A stretch of DNA of 23,102 bases from positions 1 through 23,102 of the forward strand of contig UZAN01043731.1 in assembly GCA_900618425.1 (NCBI GenBank), given 5' to 3'. Positions 7,676 through 19,600 of this stretch are shown here, piece after piece. Source of the stretch: Echinostoma caproni. Its lineage: Eukaryota; Platyhelminthes; Trematoda; Plagiorchiida; Echinostomatidae. The stretch's first letter is position 1; each line of letters starts with the position of its first letter. The notes beneath the pieces are model-generated. The model was not told where the DNA came from, ran no database searches, and was given only the letters and a program-made list of their open reading frames with translations. The translations under genes were made by a program, and so were the position numbers.

Positions 7676-10600
7676 GTAAGTTTTTATTTTCTGAAGCCTT
7701 TAGTCTTCTCAGCTGCGCTCTCGTCCATGGCGATCGATTTGGGGTCTGATTCGATGAAGATCGCAGTTGTGTTGGTGAGTCCCCACTTCACTACTTTATC
7801 CTGCTGTTATTTTCAGCCAAAGGTTCCCATGGAAGTCGCTCTCGATGGGTAAGTATGGTACTACGCTTCTAACAAGTTTTTAGGCGTGCTCAGCGGAAAA
7901 CACCGGTAGCCGTGGGATTCAGGGATGGTGAACGACTATTCGGCGCAGATGCCATAAATGTGGTAAGCTTATGCGTTATTTGGTCGTGCCAATTAGTGCT
8001 GGTAATTTTCTGATAACTGAAGTCTTCTGTATAGAAAAATATCTATTTTATGGCCATATATCAGTTAAGTTGTTCAGCTTCACTGTCTGCTACCCCAAAT
8101 CCCATGTTCCGTTATACTTGGTGTTGCGTTCGCACCAATCTTGCTTGCAAACCGGTGATCCACATATATAATATGCTTACATATACATAATTACACAGGG
8201 CAATGTGCGACCCGGGAACATCATGCTTTCAGCTAGATGTGTTGCCGGCTGCTCTGATATTGAATTACTCACACACTTTTGGGTTATCAAACCTTGTTGG
8301 TCGTGGTCTCAACAAAAAATAAAGATGGGAAGCCACCTTAAGGATTATCGGGGTGTTGATGATCCTTATGCTTGAAAAGGTCATGTGCGGGAGCAAATGT
8401 TCCAAGAAACCGATATATGCTGTCACGCACAAAATTCACTGTTTAACAAGTCCATTAACTGATAAATGAAATAGGGAAGAGCCCACGTAGAGTTATGGAC
8501 AGGGCGAAAGAGAAGACAGCGGTAGACACTGCATGTGAAATGGTAAAACAACTATAGTCCTGAGCAGACAATTGCAATGAATTTTTGAATCAATCGGCAA
8601 TCCAGAGTGGAGAACGAAAGGGGCCTATTTACTAGGCTTTTTTTCATCTCATTAACGGGATATAAGCTACAATGTAAAAAGGAAACTGTAAGGAACGTGG
8701 TGAACAACGCGAATTCCGACGATGATTCACTTCCCTTTTCAGCACTGGTCTGAGAAAGTAGATATGACAAAAATTGTTCTAAGGACTATCCCACATCTCA
8801 GCTACGTTTTGCACCGGTAGAGAAAGCCTAAGCAGATGTGCAGATGTATCAAGTGAAATAATGAACTGCAGGTTGTAAGGGTTCATGGCTAATCAAGTTT
8901 TCGGTATACCGTTTGTTTTTATTTTTTCGCGCGTCTGCGTTCAAACTGTGCCAAACAAATCATGGTACAGTGATATATTTACATATAATAAGTAGTATGT
9001 GATTGACTAGACAAAATTTCCCTGGAAGCACAACCAGTTTTGCGGTTCTTGCCGCTCGTCAGGCGTGCGTATCCGGTAATCTTTTGTCAGTTCATTCATA
9101 TACCTGTACCCAGGAATTGTATTTTCGACACAATCTTGTTTGCAGCACCTGGTGACCATCGGATAGATAGCTCTTTGAGACCATCAGGTTACGTTTGTTG
9201 CGGTTATTAGCATCTAACCCACATCGAATCATAGCATTGATTCTTCAATGGACTGGCTCTGAAAACCGCAATCCTTCGGGGGCCAGTGCTCTTTTTCTTC
9301 TCTGTGGCTGGCTCCTTGGGAAGGATAGGCCGGCTCCTGACAATCATGATCATGGATATCCTGTTGGTTTGGTACAAGAGGCGTCCCCAGCGTCACCCGG
9401 CGTTTTTTATTTTGAGGGCGCATCTCTAGCCTTTGCACAGCCAAGTGCGAAATGCAAGGCAACAGGAAGTAATCCCTCGCCCCGGAAGTGAGGGGTTCGT
9501 TGACTACTTTTAAAAGGCCAGTCACATCGACCTTTGTCACGACACCGTCGTTGGGATTGTGTCCCTTTTAAACAGGAGACAGGTGACCAGCCTGAAACCC
9601 ACCACACTGTGCTAGTGCCGCCACTGTTTGTTCGCCACTGCTTATTTGTTGCGGTATGCCACAACTTAATCACAGCTAACCTTCGGTGAAGGTATCCCCC
9701 TATCCACAACCTGGGGACGCGCTTAGTAGCATTCAACTCTGTTTAACCTGAGGGTATCCAGGTATCCAGTGTCCAGTCTATCGGATCATACGCCTTTTGG
9801 ACGGGGTCAAAAGTATGAATTACCAAATACACCTTGATGCCCACCAAAACGATCTGGAAGGTGTGTGCGTGGTTCTTACGCCTTTTATTCGTTGGTTTGT
9901 GATAAGGGTATTTAACCAACTGCCTTAGGTGAATTGCAGTCGTTCACCAACCTGGATATTGGCTTTCCGTCCTCCCATTTTACTTAAATTTACTACGACT
10001 GGCTCCTTGGAGAGGATAAGACGGCTCCATGAATGTCTCTCACTTTGGCTGAAAAACCTTTAAAGATGTTGGGAATATCTGATGACGGAGCTTGTGTGAC
10101 TGTTCTCTAAAATCTGGGCAACCGAAAATGTGTCCCACGTATTGGTAGAATCGACTGTTACCCGTCTACAAGAAGAGCTGTCGCAAGGCCTGCTTTAACC
10201 AAAGGGTCATAAGTCTGATTCCAATAGCGCTGAATCTGCTAACGTGTTTTATTACATAGACTAAGCCCATTTCGTGAAAAGCAAATCCACTAGGAGAAGC
10301 CCGAGTTTCTTGCACGCCGTGGTTGTGTAGATCAAATGTTCACCCTCCGTCAGCTATAAGAACACCGCCACGCACACAGACGACGAAGCACTGTCGTGTT
10401 TTTGGACATCAGAGCGGCCTTCGACTCCGTCGATCATTCCTCACTGCGGAATTATTTGCGGACATACGGATTGCCGGAGAAGATTGTTCTATTTCTAAAA
10501 GCACTACCACCAGACTTCGGGGAATGTTAAGGCCTATGGTGAACTTCCATCCTTATTTCTTGTCACCAGTGGGGTACGACAGGGTTTTCTTATCTCCGTT

Positions 10601-13600
10601 TCTCTTTAACTTTGCCGTAGATGATGTTCTACAAAATGCGCTACATAACGAGCGCTTACGTCCAGCTTCGTCCTGGAGACAGAGTCGTTGACAACTCATC
10701 GATGATTCAAGGGTTGCTGGATCGTTTGGCAATTCAGGTTACTCGTTATGATATGTCCTTTGCACCTTCAGAGTGCTAAGTGTTGTTGCAAGCTTGGCAG
10801 GAATCCCTTCCTGCATTTGCTTTGGGTACTGTCACCCTAGAGTTGCATAACGGCTGACGGAGGCTTGGGCGATCAGATATCTCAATGTGTGATCGAAGCT
10901 GGACTAGCGTTTGCTAATCTGCGGCATCTCCTGCGCCGGCGCGACATGCCTCTCACTGAAAGGGCGTTTGTATTTCGTAACGGCACGCGCTGTGTTGCTC
11001 TATGGCTGCGAAAACTGTTTCTCCGAGCAGATCATGTTCAACGATTATGTCTTCGACAACCGTTGTCCTTCGCATGGCGGGAGCATGGCGTGAATGACGA
11101 TGAGGTCAGACAACGTGTGTTAGGATCAGATAGTCTTCTATTGAGCAAAACAATTTCATTGCATCATCTCAGGTGGCTGGGGCACGTCCTACGAATGCCT
11201 GACCAACGTCTGCCATGCCATGCACTATTCGCAGACTCTGGTCCAGGCTGGAAGAAATAGCGAGGCGCGTAGGCTGTGACGTGGTGTAGAGGGTTAAAGA
11301 GACTGCTCAGATCTGGCTTCCGTTGGGCCTCTCCGGCTGGGACCCCAAAGATTCAGATTGTCTTTGGCTGGATATAGCATCAAACCGAAGTCAGTAGCGC
11401 GAATGCATCCTTTTTTATGTGCGATCCCCAAACAACGAAAAAACTCAAAATGGCCTGTAGTAAACAAAAACTCCCAAAGTTGGCCGTTCCCCATTTCTGT
11501 TTCTATATTTTGCGTTAAAGACATGGTTATTTTGACGCCGTATCTGCGAAGAGGCCAATGAGTGGGGCTTCCTCAGCAGAGGATATTTGGGATGCGTGGT
11601 CTTATACGAGCATTTCTAGAGTTGCAAGGGGGGGGGGGTGACCACCCGCAGCCGAAGACACCCACTCCCAACCATACTGAGGCTTTCGGAAGCTGTAACG
11701 TTTTTGGTATCAAATAGCTATTGACGGGGATTGGTACATCAGTGTTTAGGTATTCGATAATCCCATCTTCTGTTTCTTAGTGTTCCCAAGTGTTTTAGGT
11801 TGTAGCGGTGGGCAACAATAGCTAGTGAAATGGACGTGGCAGCTGTATCATGGAATAGTCAAAGGATGTTCTGACATACGCAATACGGGAGGTCGGTGAA
11901 TTCTACTTAGTGAAACAGTCTGGGATAAGATGAGAAAGGCTATTCACAATAGGAATGAACGACTTGTTCGCTGGTCCGGATACTTCAGCGAATTGGCCTA
12001 GTGCTAACCAGGTTACTTTATCTGCAACTGAAGCTCCGTGGCCAATGTCATGCGATCCTCCAGCAGAAACAGAGCATTCAAGCTAGCGATGAAAGGCAGC
12101 AGGACCGGATGAGTTCCCTCCCACTCTTCTCAAGATGGGGGAGGGGTTATAACCTCGTTAACTCTATTACTACCCTAGTGCACAACATTTGGACGCAATT
12201 GCGCATTCCTTCATCTGGGGGCGAATCATTGATCGTTACTTTTTTCAAGAAAGGATCTCGCAACAAATGCGAAAATCCGGCCTGGCCGTGGAGGTATTGA
12301 TCAAATTTTTGCGTTAATTCAGGTCATTGAGTTGCGTCATACCCACGATCGACCAACGATCGCAGTGTTCCTCGATCTGAAAGGTGCCTTCGACTCAGTT
12401 GACCGCGAAGCTCTGATGGGTTTCCTTCTTCGAAAAGGAATGCTCTAGAAGTGCGTTAACCTACTGTGGTTACTGTACCGACCTACCTCTGGTCGTGTAA
12501 GGGTTTACAACGAACTAAGTAGTCTGTTCGTCACCAGCAGCGGCGTTCGTCAAGGGTGCCCTCTTTCGCCGTTCCTGTTCAATTTTGTCGTAGACGAAAT
12601 ACTGGAGAGCGCACTGAGTTGACTCCAAAACATAGATATTGAATAGACAGCCGGAGGAAAACTGCGATTTGGAGTACACCGATGATATCGTCTGTCTGTT
12701 CGAATGTTTGGAGGACGCGCAGAGCGCACTTGATAAGCTAACAATTGCTGTTGCCACATTCGGTATGTGCTTTGCACCTTCAAAGTGCCAAGTGCTGCTG
12801 CAGGACTGGTTTTCTCCCACTCGGACCAGGATTTAGTTGTGGTGAATTACTTTTCCTACTTTAGTATTCGCGTGCCCGGTGATGGTAAGGCAGCATTTCC
12901 GCATTTCCAAGGCTCTAGCAGCAAACACAGAACTGAAACACTTTTGGCTTAGAGGGGATGTTTCACTGAAGTTAAAAGGTCATAGGTCATAGGTTATAGT
13001 GCCACCGTTCTTCCAGTTCTGCTTTATGGTTGTGAGACCCTGAATTTGCGAATCAACTGTAAGTTTTCGATTATCGGTGTTTCCGTAATCGAGCCCATGT
13101 GGGATGGAGCGAAAGGGTTAGTAATCTGCAGATAAGCCGTCGTGTGTTTGGGAGTTTATCAGGGATAAACCTGCTGGCACACCGAATTCATATTAGTAGG
13201 CTTCGCTGGCTAGGGCACGTATTGTGTATGCCCAGCTGTCGTCTGCCGCACCGCGATTTATTCGCTGTAGCTAATCCGGGCTGGAGGAGACCACGTGGAG
13301 GTCAACAGACGACGCGGAGACGAGGTATGAAGAAATGCATAGAGCCATTAGGTAGAGTAGGTGTCTCACGGCTTCCGAAGGACTCCATAACTGGTTGGTT
13401 GGAGACATTGCAGAATATGGCAGCGAACCGATAGCAGTGGCGTTCCTGTTGTCGTTTCTTATCAGATCAGAATGCTTGAAACGGTAGGTATGCAGTTTGA
13501 TTGCGTACTCTATGTGTTGACCATAAAGATTCACCTTCCCCTTCCCTCAAAATAGGTCCAATCCGTCCACCTTAAGTTTTACCATTAACCTTGTATACAT

Positions 13601-16600
13601 TGTGAGTTTGACAGCGATCAGTGAAGTTCACCTCACTGTATTTCGCTGTACGATGATGATGATGATGTATATGATTAATAATCGACTAGACAGAGGGATC
13701 TTTCTCCGATGAGCCAGCTGACCTACCAATGTTTTCTTCTGTACCGTCCGGGAAGCTAACGGGCGTGGCTGGTGTGTGGGCTGGTGTACATTTGCATCAG
13801 CACTTTGCCGAGAGCAACTCATACGCTTGACAAAGACGTTCCAAAGGTGAATTTGCAGCGTTGACCAAAGGAGCGTTCGTGTGGGACTGCAGGGCAGCCA
13901 TCGTTGGAATTTAGGGCATTAAGTAGAGCATCTGGGATTTTCATCTCAGCAATGTTGCGTTTGCAGTATTCCTTATTTTTCAACCCGATCGTTGGCGTGG
14001 GGTTGTACGACACAGTCTATTTGCCATGCAGTGTTTTCCCGGGTCACGTAAATGAAGTACCACGCTCTAAACATATGGAGGTATTTTGGTAGTAGACAGC
14101 TTTGCTGTCGTTCGGTTTAATACTGCGCCTAACCTATCGGGGACTTATGTGGTTCGCCACTCCAAGTCCTGGGGCTTAGAGTACCGGTTTCCACGACGGA
14201 GCAGCCGGTCTTCGTGACTATGGGGTTCGCCCCGTCTGCTGTTTACCACACAAATGTGTTGTGAATCCAAGAATGGAAAATCGATTGAAGAAACGAACTG
14301 TGTTAGCAGTCTATCACTGCATGCAAGTATAAATATAGCACGTGAGTGTTAATCGATTTTTGCCAACAGGTAACAATTATAGGCAAAGGAAGTAGAGCGC
14401 CTTCAGAGTCGAATAATTCGCTTAAATGGCCTGGGCTTGGATCAGAATATTGTTGAAGAGCTAAATTTAACTAGTTTTACAGCACATTGAGAGATGACAG
14501 ATCGATCTTACATGGGAAATGGGAGGTTGTTTAGACGAATAAAACGGCGAGTTACAGACTAATGACTGGTGTCTCATGGAGCTCTGATGTGATCGTAGGA
14601 TACACCTCGAGTGAAATATCTCTAAAAGCGCCCACACGGGTGCTTTGTTCACCCTTTGTTCACCCACTGCCTGGATTAGGCTATTGGATCGAACGCCCCA
14701 ACCAGGTTTACCAAACAGCCCCCCTCCGTTGGTGTGGATTATCGAGAAACATCGTGCCATAAAGTCCCAGGGAAAAATCTCGTCTGTTGAGATCTTTCTC
14801 CCAAATCATTAGAAATATACTCTCTGTTTGTACCAACTATGGGATATCACTCAGCGTTTAACCACTAAGGTTAACCAATCTGAAGCTGTAAGATTAATGA
14901 ATCTGAAATATCTTTATTTGGCCATATTCGATGTCTGCACACTATCATATAAGCAAAACACTGCCTTATCTAGAACCCTTGAAATTTCAGTTTAGTCGTA
15001 TGCTGTCTCCGAAACACAAGACCCGCGGTTCACTCTGCATGTATCAAGTGCTTTGGCATCTTCTTTCCTCCATGTTCGACTGAATATGCAACCTAAAGAT
15101 CACTAAAAACTAGCTCGGATCAATGTGGAAATTAAACTGATTACAGTTTCAATAACTGCCTTTCGTAACGGGATTCATAATCTGTTTGGTCAATCGCCAT
15201 AATTACGCGAAACTATTCAAACTGTTCGTTTTATCGTCCTTCATTTAAGTCAACTCAAGTCCAGAAATGTTTGATGCATCCAAGGGGGTAAATTTTCAGC
15301 AATTTAAGTATAGTAGTATGGTAAGTATGGTCGATATCTATGAATTACGATTAGAGAAACCCATTCAATATCGCACTACAGAAAAATTCTGATGAAAGTC
15401 TTTCTCATAAGTGGGTGACAATCCTCGTACGACGACGGTGATGTTCCAATGTGAGGCTTTCAAAAGATAATGCATTTTCCTTCATCTTGGCTTTCCAGGC
15501 ATCTATGCGTCCAGCCTACGTGTACCAAAGTATTTCCTCCATAATCGGAAAGCATATAGACCACCCGACAGTACAGCTTTATCGACAGCGATATCCTTAT
15601 CACAATCTAACGTATGACGAGCTCACTGGTCAGTTGATATTCCACCATCCGGAGGGAATGTCCTTCACGGTTGAGGAGCTCTTGGCAATGCTTCTTGAAT
15701 ATGCTCGTGATATCGCAGAAAGCCACTCAGGTTTGTGAACACTCATACAAATATTCTGTTTTCCGCACCTTAAAATTTGTTTCAAATTCCTCAAGCTGTT
15801 TATTTTCCGTCTACATAGACTAGTGGCTTCAATTCTACGTTTTGCCGCTATGTGCGGAGATGATAGGTTGCTTTGTCCGGTGTCAGTGTGTTGTCCGGTA
15901 ATTTTTCGGCAGGCTATATTCCCTCTGTTAAGTGCATCGTATAAAGAGCTTTCTCGGTTATCATCATTGCCACCTTTTAGTACATAATATGAATTATACT
16001 AAAAGGGGAAATCCTCATAGACAAAGAGCATACTTTAAAAGGGAGAGTAGCTTAACATTCACATAAGATCCCGTTTAAGTTCGTATTTGGGGGGAATGAC
16101 GGAAAGTGAAAAGGTGTTCCACAACTTTGCAGTTCGGTGAAGAAAAGAAGTTTGGAGCAGGGAAGTACGACATCTTTGGACCTAAATCTGATAACGATGA
16201 CTATATGCCTGTTTCTGGGATGGGTGCGCAAAAGTTATTGGAAGAGGCACTATCGAGACAAGCTCCGAAGTACAAAAATCAAAGTAGTAACGACAAACCA
16301 AGGATAATGAAACAACTCCCCGATGGTGGGCTAGTGACCGCAGGTTTGATTTTAGGGAAGAATCGCTGATCAGCCGGATGACCGAGTAGAGAAAGGGAAG
16401 AAGACGAATCTCCACCTCATATGTGACTGCAGTATTCAAGAGCAGGGAGGATTTGAACTTTGGTTAGTAGATGAGCTGGGGTGAAGAATTGTCTGGTGCG
16501 CATTAAAAATCCAACCTTGTGCGCAGTACGGGAAGCAAGTTTAGCCGTGATAGGGGACTGGCATAAAGAAGCAATGAACAAGAAGAAAAACAGTTTGTGG

Positions 16601-19600
16601 AACGCAGTTGGGTGGAATCCAAAGATAAGGAGGAAGGGAGTGGAATGTTTGGTGTTTTAGAGAAGTGGGAAGAAAGGTCTTGGAAGAATTAAACAAAACA
16701 TGTTTAACATTTCCCCCAAAAGGAGATGTGTTCGAGATCAGAGTTCGACACAAAAGACTGCACTACGGTCACGGTAGATGTTTGTTTGGACATGGCAAGT
16801 TGTGCGATTAGAAGTGGGGGCAGTGTTGGGTGTTGCCATCGGCAAAATAATGCAGTGGGTTGAGAGTTTTCATTAATAAATAGAAGAAAGAGAGTGGGCG
16901 TAAGTACCGAACCCTGAGGAACGTCAGCATTCGCAGGGAACGGTTAAGATGTAACGCCATCAAATTGCACGGAGATGGTTCGCTTACTAAGTAAGTAAGT
17001 GGAAAGTTGGAGGAAAAGACTTAAAAGACGACGTAAGATGGGAGCACATCGTGAGGACGATGACTGGAATAACTTCTGGGCCAGGTGGTTTGTTCGCGTT
17101 TAGAGAGCGCGATGTTTGTCGAATTTTCCCGTGCTAACATGAGGTAGAAAACGGTTGCCAGTGGAATGGGGAAAAGGTGGAGGGATAGGATGATTGGGTG
17201 AGGTGGAGTTGGCGGTAAACTGAGAAGCAAAAACCTCAGCTTTCTCGTATGGTTGACATAAAATACCACCAGACAAATTGCGTATAGCAAGAAAATTGAA
17301 AAGACAGAAATTACGGGAAGTTGCTTTGGCAATGTTCGGCTACCGGTGGTGAACGAAACCAAGGTATCGGCCTTACAGCGAACGAAGCGTTCTTTGGTTC
17401 TCTTAATGGTTGTCGACCATCTTTTCCTAGCCCACACGAAGCGATGGTGGAAGTCGGTAATGGGCGACAGGTGGAAGGCTGAGCTTTTGGGGGCGTACAG
17501 CGCGAGCACATACATGCTTAAACCACTTGGGGGATTTGTATTTGTCCAGTTTGATAAAGTGCAGAATGAAAAGACGCGTTCCTTGAGGAACAATGTAGTT
17601 GAAGTTAAAACAAATTTGGAAACGTCCAAATAGTAATATCAACAGTCGTTACATGGATAAGAAGCTAGGAAATCACAGAAACCGTCCCATTTAGATGAGT
17701 TGCGCCAGAAGTGTGTCAAGGTTTGTGGCCGCTCGGGACCGATAAACTTGGTAGAACAAGAAACGATGTAATGATCCGATAAGCCAAGAGGATAGAGAGT
17801 ACACCTATCTGAGAAGGAGCGGAAGTGTAAATTAGATCGGGGGTATGGGTTTGGTCGATAGCTCGATCAAGGACGCGTGTGTGGGGTCAACTAGAGCTGG
17901 CTCAGGTTTTTCACCAAAGATAAATGTTCGGCTTCGCGCCCCAAAGAAGTATCGGATGAATATGTCAACCATTCCTGATTATGCGCGTTGAAACCTCCCT
18001 AGATGGTAATATGGCTGTTGGGATCGTTTGCAAACAAGTGTTCAATGTTCGTAGATAAAATATGTACGATGGAGAAGGAGTCACCATTATTGGGGAACGA
18101 TGTAGAACACGAAAGTAATGGCTAAAAGAAAGAAGTCGGAGCCTCAGCCAGATCAGCCGAAATTCACTCTTGTACAAGTCATAGTTTCGTACTCTGGAGA
18201 CGGTGACTGATTGATGGATAAAGGTACTGACACCAGATTGAATAGAAACGAGTGGGAAGTGCAGTCTGAGACTTGGAGATGAGTGGTGTCTGACGGGGAG
18301 GAGATTTCTCTCTCGATCAAAAAAAAGGATGATGAGGGGGGGGGGTGCACAAGATCAATGCGTTTCAGTCCGCTTATGGTGGTGAGTGTGTTGAGGGCGT
18401 GTTCGCGTTGCGAGTGCATAAAGCCAGCGCGAGGGCGAAATCATGCGCGATCTGTTATTGTCACGTTTATATTGTGAGAAATCGGTGACGATGATCCTAA
18501 GACTTGGAGTGGCGAACCGCAAGGATTCAATAGATCAGGCGCGGTAGTGAGCCGGGTGATGGCGGAACCGTCTACCACCGGTATTGTTTTCTTCCCGTTC
18601 ATCATGGGGTAGATCTCAATTAATTGGACTAGCTAATTTGCTACTTAGGTTACGAGTTGAAGAAGTGCATGCAGAATAAGTCTAGTTCAGTGAAGGGAAA
18701 CGGTCAATACGTACGATCTGTGTAGTTTCTAAACTTCTAGAAATATAGCACTACACTAGATGATTACTTGAGTAAGCTCAGTGCTGAGATAAACGATGGA
18801 TAGACAGTAATGTGGACTACAACGACTACAACGGAGGGCCACCCGATAGACAATATTGCTTTCCACACGGTGTATCGGATCATGACATTGATAGAATGCG
18901 AACAAGCAGCGCGCTTCCAGGTAAACGAAACGGAATTAAACAGCTGTTTGAGAGGCTCTGAATTAGTATGTGAACGAGTAGTGTGGTAGACGGGGAAAAC
19001 CCCATAGTCACGAGGACCTGCTGTTCAGTGATAGAAGCCGGTAACCTAAGTCTCGGGACTTTGAGTGGCGAATCACATTAGGCTCCGCTAGTCTAGGCGT
19101 GGTATTGAACCGGGCGACAGCAAAGCTGCCTACCGCCAAAGTTGGGTGGCGGTGGCGGGTATTGAAACTCGGACCATAGGGTCCAAAGCACATCGCTGAC
19201 ATCGACCAAACCAATTTGCCACCACCACTCTGATTTAATGCGTAACATCTGATCGCTATACGGTGATCTGGTCACAAGAATACATTCTCTTACCCTGGAG
19301 TGATTAACTGGTCGTTCCAACTTTCAAGAAGAGATCTCGTTACGACTGCAAAGCACCACGGGATAAGTTTGATCCCAATCGCCACCAAAGTGTTAGCCTC
19401 CGTCATACCTCGACATCTGACGTCCTTCAGGGAGACAAATATCCGTGAACAACAAGCAGGGTTCCGGCCAGGTTGCTTCAGGTTCTCTAACTACGCTATA
19501 CAGACCACCGACCAACGATTGTCGTGTTCCTTGATCTAAAAGGATCCGTCTACTTCGTTGACTGCGAAGTCCTTCAGGGTTCGCTTATTCGAGAAAGAAT

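Noticed and set aside
7634..7852. 72-codon ORF across HYOU1 exons 2-3
   Set aside because: It reads through the first two micro-introns; the real protein is obtained only after removing GT-AG introns at 7676-7712 and 7775-7816.
9195..9540. Overlapping ORFs on both strands with Trp/Gly/Ser-rich products
   Set aside because: No known motif on either strand; both are likely by-products of a GC-rich repeat next to repeat R.
14467..14760. Minus-strand sequence with a GTTCGATCC word, considered as a tRNA gene or SINE B box
   Set aside because: No A box at the right distance and no cloverleaf could be drawn.
17021..17642. 202-codon minus-strand ORF with hydrophobic stretches, considered as a membrane protein
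   Set aside because: It is one frame of the broken Jockey-like LINE; in neighbouring frames endonuclease and RT motifs continue in order.
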